Shown here piece by piece: positions 53,235 through 62,439 of a DNA stretch of 64,000 nt; position 1 is the first letter of the stretch, and each line of letters opens with the position of its first letter. The notes under the pieces were generated by a model. It was not told the DNA's origin. It saw only the letters and a program-made list of their open reading frames with translations, and ran no database searches. Made by a program: the position numbers and the translations under genes. The stretch comes from Athripsodes cinereus. Lineage: Eukaryota > Arthropoda > Insecta > Trichoptera > Leptoceridae. Where the stretch lies: positions 11,821,684 through 11,885,683 of the forward strand of contig OX388328.1 in NCBI GenBank assembly GCA_947579605.1. The letters run 5' to 3'.

Positions 53235-53382
53235 CCTATTACAACGACATCAGAGCGCAGGGAATGTCGTGGGAAGAAGTGACGCAATTGGCTCAGAGAT
53301 GCTCTGAATGGAGGAAAATGGCTTCTGCCCTGTGCTCCCGAGAGGAACATTGAGGGCGATGATGATGATGATGATGATGAAC
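53235..53382 (+). pseudogene. RTE-like LINE 3' end, (GAT)n-tail family
   Basis: Plus strand: YNDIRAQGMSWEEVTQLAQR, CSEWRKMASALCSREEH and stop TGA (53351-53353), then GGGC(GAT)n to 53382. Very similar to the 36.7-kb copy; 43 codons remain. Confidence 0.85.
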
Positions 53383-53434
53383 ACCTAGTTACTGACGAAT
53401 TTAAAAATCAATAAATTTTAACAAAATTCTTGTT

Positions 53435-53605
53435 AACCCTTTCAGACCAGGTGTCCAGTTTTAAATATCCTATTCACAAAAATAATTCGGTGAAAATTTT
53501 TTGGAACAATACAAAAATTTGCATCTGCCCGCTGACCGATGCATATTTTAAAAAACCGGACACCCGGATATTGAAAGTGACCTAAAGGGTGACTCGCCCT
53601 TATCG
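53435..53605. repeat. Inverted repeat, possible MITE
   Basis: Left 'ccctttcagacc', 'aggtgtccagttttaaatat'; right (reverse complement) 'ccctttaggtcac', 'gggtgtccggttttttaaa'. TTAA precedes the left end only. 'aacccttatagacc' and 'aaccctacaagaccc' at 54650-54725 and 'aaccctttacagatc' at 61660 may be more ends of the same type. Confidence 0.4.
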
Positions 53606-54075
53606 CATTATTGTTAAAAAACGAGTTTTCATTGAAATTTCTAGAAAAATACGTACTTTTAAGACCGGTCAATCCAGTTACTAACCCTTCAAAGATGGAC
53701 AATAGGGTTTATAGTGACCCAAACTAGCACGGGTCATTTTTGACCCCATGTTGAAAAATACGTTTTGCAAAAAGGGTGCGAAATTGAATGATACCTAGAT
53801 ATTTTGGAAAGATAGTGCGAAATTGTAAAAACAGAACAGCTAACAGGAATTGTAGATAAAAACAATCCGTGCCTGGATCCATTCGCCAAAAGATTTAGTA
53901 AATTTAAAAATATTCTGGTGTTATTATCGACTTTTGGATCCAGTGCTACTTATTGTTTGGGTACATAGTTTATTGGAATATTTTACTAAAATAATATTAT
54001 TGCCCTATTTATATTTAAATAGGATAGTGAATAATAGATTTTAAAATGCATTTTTTAATTAAATGTGTATATATA
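53606..54075. other. No gene recognised
   Basis: Nothing recognisable apart from possible continuation of the preceding inverted repeat. Confidence 0.3.
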
Positions 54076-54340
54076 ATGTAAATCCCATGGAGCACTCGAA
54101 ATAGAATTGTTCTCCCACTCTTCTTCCGTAAGTTTTTGAGTATCCCACTGTAAAAGCCATGCAAAAAATAAGACATTTTACATCTTAAATTCAGCGATGA
54201 GATTTGCCACCTATCTGGAATGTACTGGTTTTATATTGGCACGGAGAAGACAGCTCGCATATTTATTAGATGTAGCTGGTCTGCTGGCTGCCCCTCTTGT
54301 GGGATATGCCGTGATGGTATAGTTAAGTAGTATAATTATA
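54076..54340 (+). repeat. Tail-sharing SINE-like repeat, full copy
   Basis: 'catggagcactcgaaataga' to 'gatatgccgtgatggtatag' plus a 'ttaagtagtataatta' tail. All internal blocks present. Confidence 0.9.
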
Positions 54341-54880
54341 TGTATTTCTGTTGGCCTTTTTGCCTTTTACAAGACACTCGCAAACTTAAAAAAAACTCAG
54401 TAGACAGTTAGATATAATAATAATGATATTGTTTCAGGGTCTCCATGGAGTTACACAGAACGTGATTATAAATGAGTTTTGTAAGGCGAATTTGTAAGTC
54501 AGCAGAATTTGAACAACAGACCTTTCACTCACAAGCTTGATTTTTCGTCATCAAGCTATCAACTGTCTCATTGAGAAAATATGTTCTATAATTTATTAAG
54601 GATACACTTTCATTCAAAAAATGCATAGATATCGCAAAACCGGTTTTAACCCTACAAGACCCTACGTGATAAATACAATAGACAAAAAGTATTATTTCGT
54701 TGACCGTTCTAACCCTTATAGACCCGAGGCACGATTCTTTGACAATGTCCACAGTTGGCTATTTTAACTATTATTCAAAGGATACTAGTTTTGAATCCGG
54801 CTTCAAACAGGGTATAATTATCAAATTGTTAGAAAAACGGAAATAGTTTAAAAATCACAGATTATATTTTTTTCATACAA
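54341..54880. other. Unassigned
   Basis: 54650-54730 holds the 'taaccc...agacc' words noted at 53435. No gene. Confidence 0.3.
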
Positions 54881-55260
54881 TTATAATATCTTACAAGTGG
54901 GGTAGACAGCGGACTTACTGCATGTAAAAAACATGCAAATTGTTTTCCCCATGCCAATTAAAAAAAATAGATTCAGTATGGGTAGCATTCCTCTTCGCTG
55001 AATTGAAGACATCGAATGTCTTATACGTGAGGTCTAAGAAAACCTTCCGGCTTATATTTCTACTACTACTACTACTGTACCATCATGGAATATCCCATAT
55101 GTGGGCTAGCCAGCAGATCAGCTATATCTAATAAAGATGTAAGCTGTCTTCTCTGTGCCAACAAAAAATAAAAAAAAAATAAGGAAAGGGTGCAAACCTC
55201 ATCGCAGAATGAAAGATGTGAGATGTCTTTGGATAATTATGTACCTTCTGTTCGATTTTT
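54881..55260 (-). repeat. Two SINE-like repeats in tandem, same orientation
   Basis: 54881-55045 ('cttacaagtggggtagacag', 'acatgcaaattgttttcc', 'ttcgctgaattgaagacatc') and 55071-55260 ('accatcatggaatatccc', 'gctagccagcagatcagc', 'gtctttggataattatg'), separated by (TAC)n at 55060-55075, i.e. by the tail of the second. Confidence 0.85.
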
Positions 55261-55300
55261 AACCATAAATACACTAAATAGATGCAAGTTTACATACGAG

Positions 55301-55736
55301 TAGTGATATGAGAAGAGAAAATTCTCGGGAACGAGAAATTTCTCCGAGAATTTCTCCTCTGATGGAAGAGAAATTTCTCTCCATAACTTTTCTTAGTGGT
55401 ATTATGACCTTTCGCCCAGTACACTTTGCAGCCAACCTGATTGAACCAAAAATTTGTGAGACTGATTAAGGCCCAAATCAGAGGTTAATAACACTTTTTT
55501 CCATGTAGGTACCTTACATTTTTTTGTTTCCATAATTAATTGTAGCCATATTGGTGATAAATTATCTCAACATTTGGACATTATTATGGATTGATTGAAT
55601 AAAGTATTTATTATTATTATACTGTTAAATAAAAAATAAAAAAAATTCTCCGTAAATTCTCTATTTCGAGAAATTTACCGAGAAATTTCTCAGTAAATTT
55701 CTCGAAAAATTATTTCTTGAGAATTCCACAACACTA
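55301..55736 (+). mobile_element. hAT-type MITE, copy 3 (436 bp), perfect 8-bp TSD
   Basis: TAGTGATATGAGAAG ... CAACACTA, flanked by 'catacgag' at 55293-55300 and 55737-55744. Contains 'ggagaaatttctcg'-type palindromes at both ends and an A/T-rich middle with 'attgaataaagtatttatt'. Shorter than copies 1 and 2 because most of the satellite-like segment is deleted. It lies 73 bp upstream of the RTE insertion. Confidence 0.92.
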
Positions 55737-55809
55737 CATACGAGACATTACTTTCTCTATTGCTTGTCAAGTTAAGTAAAAGATTTTTCTATTATATGAG
55801 ATTATATAA

Positions 55810-57795
55810 TAGAATATTACTACAGCGGCAGATGAGGTAATAGAGAAAAGAAAGCCGCAAGCTAGGAAAGAATGGATTACGGTCGATATATTAGAAATGA
55901 TTGAAGAAAGAAGGAGGCTAAAGAACTCGAGAACAGAAGAAGGAAAAAAGGAATATAAAATCTTGAGAAACAAAATCAACAGGGAGTCCAAATTGAGAAA
56001 GGAATGCTATCTGCAAGAAAAATGCAGGAATATCAACAGAAATATAAAACAAAGGAAATTTGAAACTGCATATTCTGAAGTCAAGAATTTTTTCAATGAT
56101 AAGACACAACCACGATGTGCTATCCAAGATCAAAACGGCAAACTACTGTTTGAGGATGAATTGATTGTTAAAAGGTGGAAAGAATACCTAGAACAACTTT
56201 ACAAAGGAAAGAACATACTTGAGGAAAGTAAAGCACTGGAAACAGAATATGACAAAGAAAATAATGGAGATGACATCTTAAGAAGTGAATTTGATAATGC
56301 CTTATCAAAATTGAAAGACGGCAAAGCACCAGGTATTGACCTAATTCCATCAGAGTTGCTTAAATGCGCAGGAAGCGGCATGCTTGACACTTTGTATAAG
56401 CTTGTCTGCAAAATATATAACACAGGAGAGATACCTGAGGACTTCGCCAAATGTCTGATACGAGCGCTACCTAAGAAAACAGGCACGACAAAGTGCGAAC
56501 AACACAGAACATTAAGCATGATATCACACGCTTCTAAGATACTCACCAACATTATAATGAAAAGGGCGGAAAGTAAAATCAACGAAACACTTTCAGAAGA
56601 TCAATTTGGATTCCGCAAAGAGACAGGTACAAGAGATGCAATTCTGAGTCTAAGACTTGTTCTTGAAAAGAGAATAACAGTAAATAGAAACACGTATGTA
56701 GCATTCATCGACCTAGAAAAAGCATTCGATAAAGTAGAATGGGAACAACTTTTTAAGACTCTAAACCAGATAGGAATGAGCTATAAGGACAGAAGAGCAA
56801 TCTGGAGCCTATACAAGAATGAAATGGCTGTAATTAAAAGCGGAGAGAGCTGCGCAGAAGCGAGGGTAGAACAAGGTGTGAGACAGGGATGCTCAATGTC
56901 GCCAGCACTCTTTAACTGCTATATACAGCGAGCTATTGATGAATTCAGAGAAGAAATGAAGAACTGGACAGGAGTAAAAATAAATGGGAAAAAAGTCGAC
57001 ATGATTAGATATGCAGACGACATAGCACTGCTCGCAGACTCCGAGATGGAGCTGAACGAAGCCTTAGGGAAAATGGAAAGTATACTGTTGTCAAAGTACA
57101 ACATGAAAATAAATAAAGATAAAACAAAATGTATGGTCGTTGGAAGGGAGGAAGCGACTGCGAACATTGCCATAAATGGAGTGAGCATCAAACAAGTAAG
57201 AGAATTCGTGTACTTGGGCAGCAGAATAAACCAGGACGGACGCTCCAAATCAGAAATTGTGAGCAGAATAAACCAGGCACGAATTGCCTTTAACAAAAAA
57301 TCCAAAATATTAGAATCCCCTAATATTGATCTAAGCGTGAGGAAGAATCTCACTAAAGCCTTTGTGTGGAGCATTTTGTTATATGGGTGCGAGACGTGGA
57401 CCATCAGCAAGAGGGAAAGCGGACGGTTAGCGGCATTTGAAATGTGGTGCTATAGACGCATGCTGAAGATTCATTGGTCGGAACACGTCGAAAACGAAGA
57501 AGTGTTAACCAGGGTTGGCGAAAAAAGGCAACTCCTCAAAAGAATCTGCCAACAACGAGCTAATTGGATTGGCCACAACATCAGGCACCCAGGACTGCTC
57601 ATCGCAATCGCAGAGGGCAGGACCGAAGGCACAAATGGCAGAGGTCGACCGAGAGACGCCTATATGGACCAACTGAAGAGGGACATGAGCTGTGGCTCAT
57701 ATATGGAGTTGAAGAGACTAGCTGAGAATAGGGAGGAGTGGAGAAATAAGTCAAAACTCGTTGCAGACCAATCCAATGGATTGTAACTCATTATA
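55810..57795 (+). mobile_element. 5'-truncated RTE-like retrotransposon with 17-bp TSD
   Basis: The 17-mer 'tatatgagattatataa' occurs directly at 55793-55809 and 57796-57812. Between them is a single open frame (55813-57783) and a 3' UTR of about nine bases after the stop. A very short 3' UTR and variable-length TSDs are typical of RTE elements. The N-terminal apurinic-type endonuclease domain and any promoter are missing, so this copy cannot move on its own. Confidence 0.93.
55897..57786 (+). CDS. Reverse transcriptase of RTE-like LINE (truncated ORF)
   Basis: 629 residues from the first Met; the frame is open 28 codons further upstream (from 55813), where it matches the linker that normally joins endonuclease and RT ('EVIEKRKPQARKEWITVDIL'), so the annotated Met is internal. 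Lysine/arginine-rich linker (1-60), then the RT fold: DGKAPGIDLIPSELLK (141-156), QFGFRKETGTRDAI (236-249), AFIDLEKAFD with catalytic Asp272, GVRQGCSMSPALFN (327-340), RYADDIALLA with catalytic Asp374/Asp375, thumb region to ~450. LLYGCETWTI (494-503) and GHNIRHPGLLIA, GRGRPRD (581-587) belong to the post-RT domain. All key residues are intact. It would copy the element's RNA at a nicked target, but the nicking endonuclease is lacking. Expression is not implied. Confidence 0.93.
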   Translation: MIEERRRLKNSRTEEGKKEYKILRNKINRESKLRKECYLQEKCRNINRNIKQRKFETAYSEVKNFFNDKTQPRCAIQDQNGKLLFEDELIVKRWKEYLEQLYKGKNILEESKALETEYDKENNGDDILRSEFDNALSKLKDGKAPGIDLIPSELLKCAGSGMLDTLYKLVCKIYNTGEIPEDFAKCLIRALPKKTGTTKCEQHRTLSMISHASKILTNIIMKRAESKINETLSEDQFGFRKETGTRDAILSLRLVLEKRITVNRNTYVAFIDLEKAFDKVEWEQLFKTLNQIGMSYKDRRAIWSLYKNEMAVIKSGESCAEARVEQGVRQGCSMSPALFNCYIQRAIDEFREEMKNWTGVKINGKKVDMIRYADDIALLADSEMELNEALGKMESILLSKYNMKINKDKTKCMVVGREEATANIAINGVSIKQVREFVYLGSRINQDGRSKSEIVSRINQARIAFNKKSKILESPNIDLSVRKNLTKAFVWSILLYGCETWTISKRESGRLAAFEMWCYRRMLKIHWSEHVENEEVLTRVGEKRQLLKRICQQRANWIGHNIRHPGLLIAIAEGRTEGTNGRGRPRDAYMDQLKRDMSCGSYMELKRLAENREEWRNKSKLVADQSNGL

Positions 57796-57812
57796 TATAT
57801 GAGATTATATAA

Positions 57813-58424
57813 GAATTCAAATATAATTACAAATAAACAAACTGTTTTATTTACCTATTTGATAGATTATTTGCATACGTAAGTACCTTCATACTTATTT
57901 AATAAATTAGTTTTTTTTTTCAATTTTATTCATGTATCAACAAAATAGTAATAATACGGGTAAAAACTTGAAAAACCAGTTTCCTTCGTACGGTCAAATG
58001 ATTTTTATCAATAATATACCGTGTATTGTATGTCGCCATTCAATTGTTATTCTTATTTGACAGTTTGTGTTCTTTTTTTAAATGCGGCCGATAATTTCCG
58101 CATATGTTAAAATATGATTCGTTATAAAACAGCCAATTTCAAATATGACTAAGCACTATTAATATTTTTTTCAGAAACTAATTTATTATGTCTATGGGAA
58201 GATTATTTTTTATAAGAACGTTAAATTGTCTTACCATTTAACAATTATTTAAACAATTTCATTAAGGCTTTCATAGAAGTAATATATTATAGATATTTTT
58301 TTTAATAATTGTGCTAATTTTTTTCTCAATTCAAATGTTTTTATCTACAGGTACTTTAAAATGCATTCTTAAAAATCAATAATCATTTAAAACATATAAT
58401 AATATATAGTTTCAATGAAACGCA
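57813..58424. other. AT-rich, no gene recognised
   Basis: No repeats with clear ends; no coding signal. Confidence 0.3.
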
Positions 58425-58515
58425 TGTAACCTTTGTGGGTTAGTTGGAAGATATCGCGCTTCTACGATAAATTCGCCCATTGCACAAATGAATAATAATG
58501 TTTTTTTTTTTATTT
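58425..58515 (+). repeat. LINE 3' UTR fragment
   Basis: 'gtgggttagttggaagatat', 'cgcgcttctacgataaattc', matching the 3' UTR of the LINE at 31105 and 18895. Confidence 0.65.
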
Positions 58516-59068
58516 ACTTAATGGTGTATTTTTTGTAATTTTGTATTTTTAAAATAATTATAAACTAATAACTAAAAAAAATATTTAAGTATAATATGAA
58601 ATTCATAAATAAATGACAATTCTCACCATCGAAAATACTAACGTAAACTTTATATACAGTTTCGACATTAGTCCCTCAAATACTAAATCAATCGCATAAT
58701 CAATAATTCAAATTTCGAACGCTTTGCATTATTCGTTTCAATTTTTTTATTCCTTTTTTAAAAATATTAAACATTCCCGCTATACATCTGACGAACGGAC
58801 ATGACGTATCGTGTTACGGTCACGCCTAAACTCTTAAATAAAATAAATAATAAATTATCGTAACACGATACTGCTTTGGAAGTGATATTGTAAATTATTT
58901 ATTGTTACGAAAAGAACGTATCGAGGGGTCTGAATTGGTTAAATTATTAATTTTGAAAAAAAAAACTATTTTAATTTAAGTTAATTTTCTTGGTTGAAAA
59001 ACATTATACCTAATCAAAAATTAAAATGAAACGATAAATTGTGGTAGTAGGTACCTACTAAATATTTA
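58516..59068. repeat. AT-rich with a small inverted repeat
   Basis: 58805-58818 'acgtatcgtgttacgg' and 58858-58872 'tcgtaacacgatac' are inverted copies around an A/T loop. No gene. Confidence 0.4.
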
Positions 59069-59180
59069 GTCATATAAAAAAATTAATGTATTACAGAACA
59101 CTGTTTTACTTCCACTTCAAGTGAATTGGAAGTAAAACAGTGTTCTGCAATACATTAATTTTATTATTTTATAAAATGAC
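59069..59180. repeat. Near-perfect hairpin, ~36-bp stem
   Basis: 'attaatgtattacagaacac' and 'tgttttacttcca' pair with 'tggaagtaaaaca' and 'gtgttctgcaatacattaat'; one two-base mismatch, 12-base loop 'cttcaagtgaat'. Looser pairing continues outward ('gtcatataaaa' / 'ttttataaaatgac'). Most likely a tiny MITE; a hairpin RNA is possible. Confidence 0.8.
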
Positions 59181-59411
59181 GTTCCACAAAGTTTCTCTCG
59201 AAAATTTCGAAAATTCATATAAAAACATTTTATTAGATTATTCACTTACTCATTAAAATGGCTCAGAAGTCTATTAAAAAAGTATACATTTTGAACAAAT
59301 TACAATATACAATTATCATGTACAACAATAAAATCAAAATTAAAAAAAAATACTATTACAAAAAATAGTCCATATGAGACATAATATTATACTGAATGTC
59401 TTATTTTTTTG
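59181..59411. other. AT-rich, no gene recognised
   Basis: Nothing recognised. Confidence 0.3.
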
Positions 59412-59760
59412 TCGTGGAGCACCCGGTAAAGAATTGGTCTCCCACTCTTCTGCGTAAGTTTTCGAGTGTCCTGTAAAAGGCAGGTGTTCGAAAAAAATAA
59501 GACATTTTACATCTTAAATTCAGCGATGAGGCTTGCCACCCATCCTGAATGTCTTGATTTTATATTGGCATGAAGAGGACAGTTTGCATGAATCTTACGT
59601 GCAGCTGATCTGCTGGCTACCCCACTTGTGGGATATGCCGTGATGGTATAGTATAGTAGTATAGTATTTTTTTGTTGACACGAAAAGGACAGCTTGCATG
59701 TTTATTATACGTAGCTGGTCTACTGGTTACACCACTAATGAGATATGATGGTATAGCAAA
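59412..59760 (+). repeat. Tail-sharing SINE-like repeat, reference copy plus partial
   Basis: 59412-59665 is the cleanest copy: 'gtggagcacccggtaaagaa', 'ttggtctcccactcttctgc', 'gagtgtcctgtaaaaggcag', 'catcttaaattcagcgatg', 'gccacccatcctgaatgtc', 'gatctgctggctacccc', 'acttgtgggatatgccgtg', 'atggtatagtatagtagt'. 59668-59760 is a second, 3' partial ('gacacgaaaaggacagc'). No ORF longer than chance. Ends in a GTA/ATAGT tail, not poly(A). Confidence 0.92.
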
Positions 59761-60682
59761 TAGATTACAACAACGTCATACATATATAGATATATTTTTC
59801 GTTGAATAAAAATAATTCTACTTTCTTTAGCTGGTTGCTTAAGGGTTGCTTTAAGTTCTTATTTTAGATAATAGATAAAAACTTCAAAAAGGGTTCAGGA
59901 TATGAGACAATGTTTCATAATAAAACGAGTATGCAGGTATCAAAAAATAATATGCTGTTTTTTACATTTCTATTGTCTATCTGACCCCTTCTTAAAAAAC
60001 ATATGCACGGTACAGGGTTGAAATCCGGTTTTGGGACTAGGAGAGAGTCATTGTGTGAAAATATTTAATTTGAGGTCCGAAAACTGACCCGTGGTCATTA
60101 AGGGGTTAGTTGCAAAATGTGTTCGCGAGGTGATAGACGAGATTAAATTTTAAGTTCTAATACCGACGGTTCGTGCAGGAATTGCATTTAAAAAAATATT
60201 TTTAAGTGAAATGTGCAAGATGAAAATATTGTAAAATTCTGTCATTTTTAACCCACAGTTCTTGGTGGAACTCCATTGTAAGTGTATATTGTGTGTATGT
60301 GAAAAGTAGTTATTATTATATTTTAAGCCGACGGTTTGTAGTGGAATTCCACGTTTGAAAATAAGCTGATAGTGAAAATGTGTTAGTTAAAGTATTGTTA
60401 AATTTGATTTCTTTTAAAATTGTGGGTTTTTTGATAAACTCAAATATGACCTCACACTAAGCAATAGTTTGTATTATAAAAGTGAAGTATGTCGGCAGAG
60501 GGATTCTCACCACGGACTCTTTGCTTTGAAGTTCGACACTCTTAACATCAAACTACCGACACCTTTAAAAGAAAAAAATATATTTAAAAAAAATACAATC
60601 TTGTCAAAAATACAATACAAGTCAAAAATATCTTTCAACATAATCATGAAATTATTTAAGTGAAATTCACTGATTTTTGTTC
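59761..60682. repeat. Unassigned; repeated 'gacggttcttggtggaatt' words
   Basis: 'ccgacggttcgtgcaggaat' (60163), 'cagttcttggtggaactcc' (60255) and 'ccgacggtttgtagtggaat' (60330) form three spaced copies of one word in ~170 bp; related to 'caccaagaaccgtcgg' at 35210 and 38625. No gene. Confidence 0.45.
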
Positions 60683-60880
60683 CGTGGTGAACACGGTAAA
60701 GTATTATTGGTCGCCCACTCTTTTTCGTAAATACTCGGGTGTCCTGTATAAGTCAGGTGTTCGAACAAAATAAAGACATTATACATCTTGAATTCAGCAG
60801 TACCTAATGAGCTTTGCCACCCATCCTGAATGTCTTAGCTATTTTTTTGTTGACACGGAGAGGACAGCTTGCATGTTTAT

Positions 60881-61099
60881 TTATTTACTTATTCATTCTT
60901 TATTATACATTGATCACAAAACGTACAATTTTATAGAAAAATGCATTCAAATTAGATGTAATTAATGGATGTTTATACTTGAAATAAAGCAATCTGTGTT
61001 TTTCTGAAATAATATCAAAATAATAATATTAGATGTAATCAATATACAGTGGACGAATTTATCGCATAGGTGCGATTTATTCTAATTTTTAACTCAAAT
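60881..61099 (-). mobile_element. Truncated LINE 3' end with 8-bp TSD
   Basis: 'atgtttat' at 60873-60880 and 61100-61107. (TTTA)n-like tail, 'cattgatcacaaaacg', then 'gacgaatttatcgcatagg', 'tgcgatttattc' as in the LINE at 31105. Confidence 0.75.
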
Positions 61100-61130
61100 A
61101 TGTTTATCGCATGCAGCTGGTCTGCTGATT

Positions 61131-61526
61131 ATCTATTCCCTCACATCCCAAGTGGGGTAGGCAGAGAGAACGGAATGCCAAATAGATATGTTCTTACATA
61201 CTTCGTTCGCTTCTTCTACATTCATACAATTTCTCATGCACGCACGTCGATTTCTCTTACTCAAAACACGGCCGTCCTTGAGAATTTTATCTACATGATC
61301 AAGTCATGTATAGTTCTCGGACCCCTCACACCCCTCCTTTCAGACACGTATATCCTCTTTATCATCTTTCCTCTTCCATTCGTTCCACATGACCAAACCA
61401 TCTCAATTTATTTACGCTCATTCTATCCACAACACTCCTCTTGCATCCACTCATTCTTCTAATATCCTCATTCCTCACTCTATCACGCAACGTTTTACCA
61501 AACATCCTCCATAAAGATCATATTTG
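61131..61526 (-). pseudogene. SETWTW-type LINE 3' end, nested in SINE-like repeat
   Basis: Inverted: 'tcacatcccaagtggggtag', 'gcagagagaacggaatgcc', 'ctacattcatacaatttctc', 'acacggccgtccttgagaat', 'ccacatgaccaaaccatctc', 'actctatcacgcaacg'. 'ttat' at both edges (61129-61132, 61527-61530) may be a short TSD. Frame broken. Confidence 0.75.
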
Positions 61527-61565
61527 TTATCCCACTTGTGGGATATGCCGTGATGGTACAGTCAC

Positions 61566-61849
61566 AGAAGTATCAGTATGTGTAGATACAATTTCCCTTC
61601 ACTCAATAAAACAAAAACTTATATTTTTTTACAAAATCACTGATTTTCCACATTTTTAACCCTTTACAGATCATGAGGAGTAATTAGTGACCCCGCAAAA
61701 ATTAATTAATCAATTATTATGTAGGTGCTGGTCAGACAGACCACAGTACAGTTACTAACGCGCCAATCAAGTAGATATTACCTATTAGAGATGTGACGAA
61801 TGTCTAATTTAAATATTCGCAATTTTATTACTTCCTTCTAATAAAACAT
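61566..61849. repeat. Possible hAT-like end at 61797
   Basis: 'agagatgtgacgaatgtc' and 'taatttaaatattcgc' resemble the inverted terminus at 150-188. 61658-61690 'taaccctttacagatcatg' resembles 53435. No gene. Confidence 0.35.
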
Positions 61850-62290
61850 CACTGCATATCCCAAAAGTGACGCAGCAAGCAGAACAGATGCGTGTAATAA
61901 ACATACAAACAGTCCTCTCAGTTATTTATCGTGTCGAAAGCCAGAAGAAACCAATCAAACTGATTTCCAGAACTGTGCAAAACGCACAGCAGCTGGTAGA
62001 GATGCGTCAAAAATATCCTCCATAGAGCATGTGACAGGGCACAATGGACACTCCAACAAGTGTGACATGGTCTGTGCTGCACCACAGTCACATGCTCTGG
62101 ATTTTTCTTGTAGCAAGCCCCATCGTTCTCTATTGTCACGGCAGTTTCCTACACCAGATCTTAGACGACAATATTAGAGAGACATTTAATATGGATGGCA
62201 TATATATCAGCACTGAATTTATGATGTAAAATGTCTTATTTGGAACAACTTCAACATTTTACAGGTGAAAATGGGTGGAAGACTCTTGTT
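61850..62290 (-). repeat. SINE-like repeat fragments, inverted, with filler
   Basis: 61855-61925 ('gcatatcccaaaagtgacgc', 'gtgtaataaacatac', 'cagtcctctcagtt') and 62205-62290 ('tcagcactgaatttatgatg', 'taaaatgtcttatttgg', 'attttacaggtg') are parts of one inverted copy; 61926-62204 is unassigned sequence between them. Confidence 0.55.
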
Positions 62291-62390
62291 CTTTCTAGAC
62301 GGTATCTCTGGTTCTATTTTATTCTTTTTGCAAAACATCAGTTTCATAACATAATCAACAATTCGTTTTACATAAAAAAAATTGTGATGG

Positions 62391-62439
62391 TATGCAGTGA
62401 CGAGATTATCACTATATTAGTGATTTCTTCCATCTAACC
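62391..62439 (-). repeat. LINE 3' UTR trace at the target of a hAT element
   Basis: 'gcagtgacgagattatcact' and 'gatttcttccatctaaccc' match 13185-13230 inverted. The left half of the hAT TSD lies within it. Confidence 0.55.

Larger units (their letters stand above)
60683..61565 (+). repeat. SINE-like repeat split by two LINE insertions
   Basis: Parts in order: 60683-60880 ('gtggtgaacacggtaaagta' to 'acagcttgcatgtttat'), 61100-61127 ('tatcgcatgcagctggtctg'), 61526-61565 ('ttatcccacttgtgggat', 'atgccgtgatggtacag'). Insertions lie at 60881-61099 and about 61131-61526. Joined, the three parts follow the family consensus without loss. Confidence 0.8.

Noticed and set aside
53435..53605. piggyBac-type MITE (TTAACCCTTT end)
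   Set aside because: TTAA is present only on the left; the right inverted end lacks it, so the superfamily cannot be claimed.
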